Part shown: positions 36,392 through 47,263 of the stretch, piece after piece | How the letters are laid out: each line of letters begins with the position of its first letter | Position numbering within the stretch: position 1 is the stretch's first letter | Assembly: GCA_004123355.1 (NCBI GenBank) | Contig: SCHM01000001.1 | Location: 2,286,001 to 2,350,000 of the forward strand | DNA length: 64,000 bases | Reading direction: 5' to 3' | From: Amphirosellinia nigrospora | Taxonomy: Eukaryota > Ascomycota > Sordariomycetes > Xylariales > Xylariaceae | Translations under genes and position numbers: made by a program | Notes under the pieces: model-generated | Told to the model about the DNA's origin: nothing | Seen by the model: only the letters and a program-made list of their open reading frames with translations | Database searches by the model: none

Positions 36392-38511
36392 ATGTGTTAC
36401 CAGGTAGTAGAAGTTTATTCCAATTGCCGGTGCCTATACTACCAGCATGCTGTCGACAGATGCTTCAGCTATGGGCGCCTAGGTCACGAAATTTCGAAGA
36501 GAACGGTTCCAGTTGGCTACTCATGCTCTACGCATTCTCGAGAAAAGGTGCCTACGATATCTGCACGACGAAGCGGCCCCGGATCCGCACTCAAAGGCCC
36601 TGAACTCGAAATCAAGACTCCCATAAAAAAGGCTGAACGACTTGTTTCCGTGGGGAAGGTTGATAATTCAGAAAATCTAGGCTCCCTTTCAGGAAAATCC
36701 TCTATTAAGCCCCAAGAAGTATCGCATCCACAGCAAACTCCTCGCATCAATGAGCTACATGCTGAATACCCTGATTTGTGGGAGATCAAAGAGGCACTTT
36801 CTGATCAGTACGACACGGATGATTCCATCGACAGTAGGAGTATTATATCCCAAGCGTCAACTGCCACTACTGTAGATGAAGACGCATTAGAGGCTCTATT
36901 TCGAGGCCTCTTGAATCAAAATGGTCTCTACAATCTCTGGCCGCAGATCATAGCTGGACAAATCAATCAAAGAGATGCGAGGCAGATGATTGAAAGGTTC
37001 TTGCGGCGCTTTGCCGAGGATCTCGAAAATTTAGCTGCCAAGCCGGGCAATGCAGATGACAAGAATTCGCACCGTATCATCATCTCGGCTAGTAGATTTG
37101 TTAGGAGATGCCGAGTCGAGATCGCTTCGAGAATATGTCAGGTGCACGGAAAACTGCAGGGAAAAATCAATACAGACGCCGAATGGGAAAATGGTATCGG
37201 AATACTTGCGGCTGAAGATGTGGTTGACACTGATGGCGACCCGTTCGCATTCTCAGTCGCAGAGGAGTTCATTTTTAGGACGGAGCCTATTGTTTATCTA
37301 GAGGCAAACCTTTGTGCTCACATCCGACAACGAAAGCAAATTCGGGTTTCACGAGTTGCAACTAAAATACGCTCATTCACATGCTCGGCAGTACAGCTAT
37401 TCTGTCAAAACCTATGCTACCTAACATGAGGCGGGTGGGTTGGACATGTGTAAGCGTATCAATTCTCCTTCTGGGCTGACCTAGCATCTAAATGAGCACT
37501 TAGATTTGTGGTTGTCGAGTCGTCGATGACTATGAAAGTGTACACGAAGGAGCAATGGAAGCTTTCGAAGAGCGTCTCAAATACTACAATCAGCCGATTG
37601 AGTCTATTCAACAAGAAGACAACACAGAGCAAAGTACCGCAATGGCACCAAAATCGCCGATGGGGGCGATGGCTACTGCCTTTCGGTGGTTGAGTGAACA
37701 ATTGATAAAAACAAACTCTCCTGTTCTTCCAAATCATCGGCAGGATGACATTGTCCCTCCTACAGACTTAGGATGCTGCGTAAAAACCACGGGAGCCGCA
37801 CAAGCAAACCACAACTTTGTGCTTTTGTGCGTCCCATACCTTCGCTGGGGACTCCGGCTTTACAATAGCGAGGTATGCAGGATCAACTCCGACCAGCAAT
37901 TTTTTCAACTTCTTCGACAATGCTACTTTCGCCAACGCCGTGGAAGTGCCAGAGGGATACTTCGTATCTTCACTAAAGTGCGAGAAATAAAATTCGTAAA
38001 AGTAAGTTCTAAGATCCACACAAAAAGTTGAGAATCTATAAACAACAGCTTTCTAACCTAAAAACACACATTGTCAGTTCGAAGTGTTCCGCAACAAACT
38101 AGTAGACGTGCGCGCCTGCCCGTCGATGCCGACAGCGGGCAATGATTACATATATGACCCAATGCCGCCGGACGCCATCCCACCCATCGGGTCAAACTTG
38201 CTGATGCATCTTTTCGAAAACCCAGATCATGCAGACGTTTCATTATTTTTATACCACAGGTTTCCTAAAAAGCTGAGGGCACAGCTCGAGGCCTGTTCTA
38301 CCAAGGGAAGTTCCATGGGCTGGGGAGTTGAGTTCGTCGAGGGTGTCAACTGGTATGCTGTGTTTCTGGCGGGTGTCTTGGGTTTCTCATTTGCTTGCTT
38401 GTCGCGGTATCTTATACCGCTGCGAAGGGAGATATCCAAGGGGGATTTGGCGTTGCGAGCTTTTTACTAACCTTCGTCGGATTCTGTATTGGAATTTTGC
38501 GCACTATATGA
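36392..38511 (+). CDS. Uncharacterised membrane-anchored protein with Cys/His-rich N-terminus
   Basis: I recognise a widespread but unnamed ascomycete family. The start MCYQVVEVYSNCRCLYYQHA at 36392 carries Cys2, Cys12, Cys14, His19, Cys24, His32, Cys45 and His48, a spacing that could bind zinc. After a variable linker and a helical middle domain, a second cysteine cluster (WTCICGCRVVDDY) forms across an intron at 37450-37503. Then come LLCVPYLRWGLRLYNSEVCR and, after a second intron (38002-38077), the segment DYIYDPMPPDAIPPIGSNLL. Two hydrophobic helices end the protein (YAVFLAGVLGF and ASFLLTFVGFCIGIL). The frame shifts near 37405 and near 38389; the family frame stops at 38509-38511. It probably sits in a membrane with its bulk in the cytoplasm; that is inference. 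Confidence 0.72.
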
Positions 38512-38924
38512 TTTGAAGTGGCCTCATTTGTTCATTCTGCATTGGTTACTAGGATACCGCGCCAGAGGGCATTGATTGTTACCGTGCTGAATCAATAAAG
38601 CTATCTAGCGCCACCATGGAGCAGTATCTGAAGGTTACTATCAGATTGGGCAGGCAATGATTAATGGTGTTGCCCATGATAACACGAGCCGAAGATGTTG
38701 ATATCAATCAGTACGTGCTGAAGACACAGCAACGTTGCGAAACATGTGAACATGCAAATGCGGTGATATCACCACACCGCCAATGACTAGTTCGCCAGCG
38801 CCACTCGAGATCCATCCAAGCGATCCTGGTTCAACACGCACGGCATAGTAGGGTAGAACACCATATGTGAATGCTAGGACGGCTGGTAGGATGCCAGGCT
38901 GGTGATGGCCTGAACTGTAACACT
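38512..38924. other. Convergent spacer
   Basis: Short region between two genes transcribed toward each other. No gene or repeat recognised. Confidence 0.5.
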
Positions 38925-41190
38925 TTATTTACTACGGGAGGATCTTGGTGTCAGTCTCGGCCCTGGCTCTATATTCAGCCAACGGCAACGCGATGAGGCC
39001 CGAGTACCCAACATCGCCCTGGCGCGTTCTAGCTTGCGCATGATGTTGCCGATGATCTTCGCGATCCAGCGATCATTGGCGACGATGTTGATGCTGTTTC
39101 TGCCGGCCTTGCGCCAACCATCCATCATCTTGAGGTTGATGTCCTTGAAGGTCTGGTTCATCCGCCCGGCTAGCAAGACTGAGCTCCGCGGAGACGACGG
39201 GGCGGACACAGCCGAATTGGGAGCTGATCGTTCCGAATTCACGGCCGACCGATTGGACTCGTCACTCTTTCCGCTACTTGTGCTGTCCTCGTCCCCTGCG
39301 ACAGTTTCAACCACAACGGTCTCAGATGCTGAAGGATCATCACGCATCGACGCTGTCTCCACTCGCTTGAGCAGCACTGCTTCGTGGTCCTTTTCTAGTT
39401 CGATGACCTTCGTGGCCTTAACGAGTGCAGCAGCAAAGTTCAGCAGTTGCTGATCAAAGATGGCCGGTAGATGCCCGTGAGCAGAAATCTTCATAGCCGC
39501 CTCATCTCGTTGCCGTCGTCCTAGTTCCTGTTGAAGCTGTACCGCTTTTGGTGTTCCCTTCGCTTCCTCTATCTCCTGCTGCAAGTTCATCTCTTCAAAG
39601 TCTGTGATTTCCGACGGCATTAGATGTTCGTGATGAGGTAGCAGGTATGAAGGGAGCGTGAATGTGCCGTCGGCACCGCCAAGATGTATAACCTGGACCA
39701 GCTCGACAGCCTCGGGTAGGATTCGATGAGCCTTGAGGTCTGCAATCTTGAACTTGCATTCGATGTCGAACTCTGTGTCCATGGGGACATGGCCAGTGCA
39801 GTAGACATCACTCAGCCCGACCGCAAAATTGGCATCGGCTAACCACGCCCCAATGCGTGTTTGCAACCGACGGACCTCGGCGCCAGACGAGGAGTAGTGC
39901 TTGAAGAAGTACTTCTTCATCAAGGTATTAAACCACTCGCCGGAGCCAGTGGAAGTAATGGACGTGACGAAGATCGGATGAAAGTAGCTGACCGGGTTCA
40001 GGAGAAGTCGGTACAAGAACGGTAGTCGATGAAAAAACGCTTGATCTTGGGATGGTTGTTATATGTAAGTGTGGTAAGCCGTATCGATTTGAGGAGGATG
40101 TGCTATCGTTGGTTGTGTATGGATATGGGCTGATATGGCGGCACGGAGGTTGAGCGCATTGTCTAGTTTGATCGCTCGTGTCACGATCTTTCGCCAGCCT
40201 TTGCAAGTCGCATCTCGCCAGGTAGTTCGTACTGGTCTCGGTGATATGCCTAATTACAGCGTCGTAGTCGGCTCGAACTGCCTTATTATCCGGTGACATT
40301 CGTGTTGTACGCTGCGCATTCACCCTGGCAGATGGCGCTTCCTCAGATGAGCCTCCTACTGCGGAGGATGCACCGCTCCGCGATGAGGCCATGGCACTTT
40401 TCAGTATGGGCGTTCCAGAGACGATGAATTGATCCTGAGTCATGTCTCGAGGGTTTGGCCATGGCTTTATGTCAGCGAAACACATCTCATGGCTGCCTTT
40501 GATGTTAGCATAGACGTCACCAATCTTAATGCTCCGAAAAAGCTTGATGACGACTTTGTCAGTCTGAATAGCCAGTTCCATCTCCTCTGAGAGTTTGATG
40601 CCGACTTCAATGCCGTACACCGTTGCTGTCAAGGTAGACAGTGAGAAGGCCAAGCCACGTACGACGAACAAGCCTGTAGTATCGGAGTCGATCTCGAGCG
40701 CAGGCAGGTCAAACAGACCGACGGTGTCGTTGACGAACAAGACATCTTGCAGAAGTTTCCTGGCAGAGGCTCTGGCCATGCTTGCAGCGAACTCAAACTG
40801 GAAAAGGCAGGAGATAATAGTGGCGGAATAGCATACAGCTATGTATGCCCACATGAAAAGCCATGAGGTGAGGGCAGCAACGTATGCGAAGTTAACGGCA
40901 ATGAAGACAGTCCAGAGAGGCGCCCACGGCACAACGCGACGTTGATGCCATTCTCCACCGACCAACGATAAGAGCAACAAAGGGGTGCCTGAAATGAGCC
41001 ATCGCCAACTGAGCAGAAGAGTGCCGAGTAGTGTACCGGCAAAGCAGGCCAGGAGGGCAGCCGAGCGCACAGGATGGCTCGAAGATGCGACTGCTGATGT
41101 AGTGGTCGGGCTAGGAGCTGGCGCGCTCGAACGTACAGGCACTGGCTTTCTAGGTATGACCCTGGGAGTGTCTTGGGCTTTGGAGTCCAT
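38925..41190 (-). CDS. Conserved fungal membrane protein, function unknown
   Basis: The start at 41190 (MDSKAQDTPRVIPRKPVPVR) opens a Pro/Ser-rich leader. Two or three hydrophobic helices follow (AALLACFAGTLLGTLLLSWR; PLWTVFIAVNFAYVAALTSW and the following LFMWAYIAVCYSATIISCLF). A beta-rich body follows, with FDLPALEIDSDTTGLFVVRG and KVVIKLFRSIKIGDVYANIK, then FHPIFVTSITSTGSGEWFNT after a frame change near 40020-40060. A charged, Ser-rich C-terminus ends at 38925. It may belong to the fungal family that includes yeast YGR266W, but I am not sure. No enzyme motif is visible. The body's alternating strands recall lipid-handling membrane proteins, which is only a guess. Confidence 0.68.
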
Positions 41191-41974
41191 TAGGGCAATG
41201 CGTTGAAAGGACTTCCATAGCGCAACATGGAAAGCATGTTTGGAATGAGCTACCGTATATGTAGGGACTGAGTGGTGATGTCAAGTATTAAAGCTAGGGT
41301 ACTAGGGTCGGGACTCACGAACTACACTAGGCCCAGCGGAATGACGTAATGACGTAGGGCAGCGGGTCGCGGCACGTGGTTCAAGTTGCATATCCCAGGC
41401 CCCCGGTACATGTTAGATTGTAGCAACGCGCGCATGTAAGCTTAATAGTCGATTTAAAGCTTGCATCTACTTGGCCCTTATTGGAAAGCTTTACTTTTCC
41501 GCACACGTATTGGCAACGACAATAACTAATCACATATTAGCGGCCCCAGCATCCGACAGCCCTAAGAGTTGATGCACCATGCCTAATATAGACCAGATAA
41601 ACAGGGAGTCGTAGCGAAGGATCGGATACCCGGCTTGGTGAATTGTTCGCCCAAGTCCCATGGCAGATCTATTCGTAAACTAATTCACGGGGCCGTAAGA
41701 TCTGGGTTAGAGACGCCCTGATTCTGAAGCGGTTTGGAGATAAGGAGCAGCGCAGATGGCCGCCACTACTCTTTCGACCGCTACCATCGGTATGTTTCCT
41801 AAAAACGTATGCCTGTTATACTGTATGTAAAGGCCAGGTGGAGCGCGATGTATATATTACCCAACCCACTAGGGGGCAGCTCGTTTCACATATCCTAGAA
41901 CGCCCATCCAGATTCCTGTTGATTTTTCAAGCCAGTATTGACGTTTGATTCGCGATAAGAAAGGCTTTAATATC
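41191..41974. other. Divergent promoter region with an orphan exon-like start
   Basis: Lies between a minus-strand membrane-protein gene and a plus-strand HET gene and should hold both promoters. At 41756-41789 there is a short open stretch MAATTLSTATIG directly followed by a GTATGT donor, which looks like the first exon of a gene whose remainder is not found nearby. Confidence 0.45.
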
Positions 41975-43904
41975 ATGGAAACCTCTCAACTATATCAATA
42001 TGACCCTCTGTTTACCTCAGATGATAGTCAGTCGTTTCAATTCCGAATCCTCCGCCTGCTACCGGGATCACCAGAAAGCACACTAGCAGGGGAGATACGC
42101 CATGCGGATCTGAATGATATCTCGCGCATACCCAGCTATGAAGCGCTCTCCTATTGTTGGGGCGATGCGACTGAGGTCGATCGGATAGCTATTAAATCCA
42201 CGTATCTTCCTCTCACAACCTCACTCCGCGCGGCGTTGCTGCAACTGCGCTCTCCGGATGTCGAGCGTGATATCTGGGTCGATGCTATATGTATCAATCA
42301 AAATGACGTCGATGAGCGTTCGCGTGAAGTTCGATTAATGCACCTCATTTATTCCAATGCCTTCCAAGTTGTGATCTGGCTAGACGAGCCAGTCATAAAG
42401 CCACGATACTGGAACCCTCATGCGGCATTCAAGTTGGCGGCGCACCTGTGCTCGCTGCGCCAGGACTATCCTGACATCAGTATTCATAAGCTAGGAACTT
42501 GGCGCAAGGCCCGCACACGTGCCAAGTTTAAAGTCGGATCAAGACGATACCCGGATGCGCTGAGACTGCTCTTCACGCGCCCCTGGTTCGAGAGAATGTG
42601 GGTTGTCCAGGAAGCCATCTGCGCCAAAGCTGCCATTGTGATATGCGGCCAGCATATGCTCGACTTCAAGACTCTCATGTCCGCCGTAGAGTACGGTAGG
42701 CGGTCGGGCCTCTTCTACATCTATCGCCAGCGGAAATTGCTCGTGCCGGTACATATTGGGCCCTCCCCAACCCAAATTTCAGCGGCGATGGCGATGTATA
42801 CGCTTACTAGTCAACCATCGTCAGATGACGACTTGCTGAACTTTCTCCGTCGTTTTCATGGGTCTAAAGCTCAGACCCAAGAGATAAACTGTTTGCTCTC
42901 TATGGGATTTCTTCACTGGACCGAATGCGGCTCTTGGATCAAGATTTTAAAGCAATGGAAATCCTCCCGGACTATCGCGCGGAGCCGAAGGCCCTGTTCG
43001 TCAAAGCGGCGAAAGGAATACTTGAAAGAACTCAAAACCTGGATCTTCTCCTAATTCCTCGGCTACGTAATCCAGAGGATAATCGGGTGAAGGACTTACC
43101 ATCAGGGTACCAGGCTGGAGTGTGGTCGATGCTGACACGGAGGCTCTCTGCTACGCAGCACCGCCGCATTATTCAGCATCCGGCGCCAGCATTCGACACC
43201 TCAGTTTAGCGGCCATGATCAAAATTTGATCACTCTTTCGGGCTATGTGTTCGACCACATTTGATGGAAATAGGAACTCGGTCGGTGGAATCTAACATTC
43301 CCGCACTCAACCAACCAGAATCGACCAAATACGCCGTTGGATCACTAGTTGTTAATCATTTGGGTATTCGACTGGATAGACTGGGAATTCTCCTTGGATG
43401 GCGGAAATGGCACTTATATGAATGGCGAAGACATGATTGATGTCTACTGGGCACTGATAATGGCATTGCGCAACCAACAGACAGCGTGGTACCTAGATGG
43501 CGTGCCGAGCCAAGATATACACACAGGCAAGTTCAGCGACTGGTTTGGAGACAGTTAGATCGCTTCCCAAGAGTTCGGAAGTCCCGTTTCCATATATCTA
43601 CTATTTTGTCATCTTCGCGACCTTGCACGCTCGAGGCCTGCGAAGGTATAGTCAATACGATGACCAAATTATACGGACTATCACTGTTAAAGAGACAACG
43701 CAGGGTTATATCGGCCTGGCACCCGCGACTGTGCGGCCTGGAGACCTTGTCATTCTGTGCAAGGGCGGCAAGAAGCCGCTGATTGTACGCCCTTCGTCTG
43801 ATGAACCTAATTCGAAACGGTTTACTTTGGTCGGGGATACGTTTTGCATGGGGTTATGGAAGGAGAGGCATGGAATGAGAATAATTGCTATTCCATCACT
43901 CTAG
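41975..43904 (+). CDS. HET-domain protein (incompatibility type), frameshifted
   Basis: HET-domain proteins drive heterokaryon incompatibility cell death in filamentous ascomycetes. The start METSQLYQYDPLFTSDDSQS at 41975 leads to the HET core: FRILRLLPG, YEALSYCWGD, LRAALLQLR, RDIWVDAICINQND, RSREVRLMHLIYSNA and RPWFERMWVVQEAI. Beyond it, the usual DKLFALYGI-type hinge appears in another frame near 42885. A C-terminal segment reads IGLAPATVRPGDLVILCKGG, typical of the family. Frame changes near 42880, 43110, 43215 and 43500 break the back half, while the HET core itself is intact. Whether the shifts are real or sequencing errors is open. No partner gene for a known het locus is recognised. 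Confidence 0.82.
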
Positions 43905-43985
43905 AATAGATTCTCATTAAGGGTTATATGTCAAAGAAAGGGTATTCGGGATTCTCGACTCTATTTTACCTAATTATGCTATAAA

Positions 43986-46005
43986 TCATACACTGCGAGA
44001 CGGAATATATCTATTATTATTAGAATATGGCTTTATCCTATCAAAGACTTCGACATTGCGAGACTCCCAGTTACGAATTGTTGACGCGCCCTCTAGCCTT
44101 TCACGAACAATCCTTTCCAACGCTGGAGGCCACGGAAAAACGACCTCTTGTCGTGGACAATCCACGAAAAAGCAAATACCAGATGCCCAACGTTTTGTGT
44201 ACAAAATGTGGCGGGCTTCCTTCCTTAGTCTTGTCTCATTTACACGCTCTACCTCGAGTGAGACGTGTCGATCTGTATCGTTGGCTTTATGCCCCTCCGC
44301 ATCAGGGTTCATCGGCCGCGAGGAAGTAAAGACGAACCCTGGTCTACGACTACCGTCCCAAGTGAAGATGGCCATGCACTCGTCTGATCCGTCAAGGTAT
44401 CCCAGCCTCAGCGGCTTCCCGTCCTCTATCGCTTTACTCACCTCGACCATCATCATAAGCATGTAATTCTCGCCAATCTGGAACTGAGGATTGCCTATTG
44501 CATCGTCCTCTAAGTAACCGGCGATGCAGCGCGCCAAATTCGTACTCTCGCCGAATTTCTCAAGTTCCCGAGATAGCCGCGTAAGACGCTGTTGTTCTGG
44601 TAATCCAAGTCTCCCTTTGGACGTTCCACCCACGGAGTTGATCGTTGAAATCACGCGTCTGGATAATGCGACCGAGCTCCCATAAATGCCCACTAGTCAC
44701 AACGCCGTCTTGGTGAAATCTCACATCGATGAACCGACTGCCTTATTGAACGTAAGACTGCGCAGCTCCAGTGGAGAGGACATCTTGTCAAACGATTGGA
44801 GCTTGAGGAAGTTGGAAACTGTCATGTTGGACGCTGTATGCCCATTAGACGGCCTATTGTCGAGAATCTCGCCGTTAAGAAGGAACACCAATCGATACGT
44901 TGAGATCATGGCCATCCTGTTGCAATTCTTTGATGTCCATTCGTACTGGATAACTGCAACAGTTGCCGACGATGGCAAGCCGATCCCAAACATTCGTAAC
45001 GTCCCTTTCCTCGACGTCGGCGATGATTTTAGGGGACATGGTTTGTGAATCGTCCAGCAGAACCGTGTACCTTCCTGCCTTACTCAATATAGATTCGATC
45101 ATCTCTTGCTCTTTCAAGGTTAGGCGCTCACTAGATCGAAACGCAAGACAGAGCTTCGTTGCCTGCTCTGAAAAAAGTCGCGAGTTGACGCACAGCTCGC
45201 CTGGGACGTTCCCAAAGATCTTGCGAAGCCTTTCTGTCTCGCCAAGGATGGCGGATGGCTTATGAGCAGGACCATCTCTCTACCTCCTTTGTAATTCTCC
45301 TGGAACGTCCAGGCTCGTTGCCACCAGAAGTCACTGGTGATGCAAACAGCAGCTCCAGTGCATCCATTGCGGCCTTAGGAAGTCTTCCCTGCGGAAGCTG
45401 AGACTGGCCTGTTCTATCGGACCGGTTCACAAACATGCCTTTCAGGATCGTGTATAGGAGTGTTAACTCGCGATGTGAGCTTATGGGTCGGCCCAGTAAC
45501 GCGACAGGGTGTTTGCTCTGCTTATAGACCCAGTCCATACACTGCAGGCCGTTTTTCTTTTTGTGGCAAGGTCTGTGGCCACAATTAGGTTGCTTGCATC
45601 TCGGTTGCGGGATACTGTGGCGGTCAATCCAAAGTAGTTTGAGACCCTTAGAACGCATGTATTTCGTAATGCGGTCAAAGACACGGTTCCGAACCGGAGA
45701 CTTATGATACCAGCCTCTATCTCTAGATTGAATTGAGTATCCATGACTGTCCGGGTCTTCGTACTGAGATGGAGCCCAAGTGTACGATAATGCAACATAG
45801 TCCGTCTTGTCGAATGGGTTGATCCAGCGCCGGTACAATGTGGTCCCCTTATTTGCGTGACGTAGAAACATTCGAGATGATTGAGAAAATTGAGGAAGTC
45901 TTGCTGTGGCGCTTGATATGGCTGTATGTCGAGAAGAAGTGAGACGATGGATTGTTGGGAGCGCGTGGTGATTTGCTGTAATGTGGTGTTTCTAGAGTCA
46001 CTCAT
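43986..46005 (-). CDS. Second HET-type protein, frameshifted throughout
   Basis: A different HET subgroup. After an N-terminal leader beginning at 46005 (MSDSRNTTLQQITTRSQQSI), the core has YVALSYTWAPSQYEDPD, KLLWIDRHSIPQPRC and a small Cys/His knot (CKQPNCGHRPCHKKK), then HPVALLGRPI, WWQRAWTFQENYKGG, LFSEQATKLCLAFR, WDRLAIVGNCCSYPVRMDIK, FLLNGEILDN and SGHLWELGR. The order equals that of long HET proteins from other ascomycetes. The frame changes near 45870, 45320, 45265, 44900 and 44720, about one per 400 bp. It lies tail to tail with the other HET gene, only about 80 bp apart. Given the number of breaks it may be a pseudogene. Confidence 0.75.
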
Positions 46006-47263
46006 TTCTCAGGTAGCGCCCAAGTGATGGCGGGCGGGGAAACTTTTCAATAATCAAGTAGACTGGAGCCCTAAATTAAATCTGCAATATACAGAATCAG
46101 ATTTTGAGGGGTCGTACTCGCAGTTTTTAGTCCGTGCTATTATTGGAAGAAAGGAGGCTGTTGGTTGACTTGCATGATGAGCTTGGCTTATACCTAAGTA
46201 GGTACCTACCCAAGTCTCATATGCATACATACAAGACATTTCATACTCGTGGCTATAATGATATCGTACATCGGGTTCTAATGTCTTAGCACTCATTATT
46301 GCCAAGAAAGCCTGCCGTATCAATCATACAACTATTGGCATGTAAGCAGTCAGCGTAGCAGGCAGTTTTGTGATGGCCACGAATCATCACTACATACAGC
46401 CCCACTAACGATGGTACCGAATTCCTAGGCTTCCGCCGTGCTATCGTAGCTACATACACTCTACTAGTATATTCCTAGAAGCGAATAGGTTATGATCTTT
46501 ATTCCAATGTAGACATTTGAGTGATTTTGCTAACGGTGTGTATACTCTAACCTGAAAAAGGGGAATTTAGAACCGCGCGGGTGGGGAAAAGGGGGGTTCC
46601 CCGTTTCCACCTTAGTAGACGTACGACCCAGATGTTTTTTCTTCGGCGGCAATATTACTAGAGGGTATCAAATTCTGGGGAGAATTAATGCGTATTATAT
46701 GATGATGGTGTCCACCATACTTGCATCGCCGAATTTCGGTAACTCTTTTATGCGGGCTGAAACGCCGGTGACTGGCTTCACGTGATATGTCCTCTATAAG
46801 AAAGATCCTCCCCCAGTATTATTTGAAGTACAATAGAACGTGTTGATGTTTCAAAGAAAACCAAGACCCATTCTAGCTCGTTACTGAACAACATATATGT
46901 TTGAACTTGAACTTCAAATTGGAATTACAGCTCTGTTTACTTAGTCAATCTTGCATCTGAACCATCGCCAAGATCTATGATTCTTCTTGCTGATCTCATA
47001 CATTCGTACAACTGGATACGCCGAACCTTTGAAAAGAATATATGGTTTAAGGAACGGAGGTTTCTTACCTTCCTGCATAATAACTCTAACACTTGCTCAG
47101 TTATCTTGCCCACCTCTGTACCACATATTTCAAGTACCGGAAAACTTAATAAAACTTACCCGAACATAAAAGTCTCCGAACTGCCACTTGATCATATCAA
47201 AATTTAGATGACCTTATGTGCTGTTCGAACAGAGTCCCCTCCAAATGACCATTAGCGCCCTCT
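46006..47263. other. Gene-free spacer
   Basis: Marks the change from the HET block to the metabolite cluster. It contains a TACCTAAGTAGGTACCTA palindromic motif at 46191-46208 and an imperfect G-rich/C-rich hairpin near 46600-46633. No gene recognised; short frames at 46.98-47.21 kb are unsupported. Confidence 0.45.

Noticed and set aside
46590-46640. G-run/C-run stretch as a possible transposon end
   Set aside because: Only an imperfect local hairpin is present; no partner repeat or target duplication was found.
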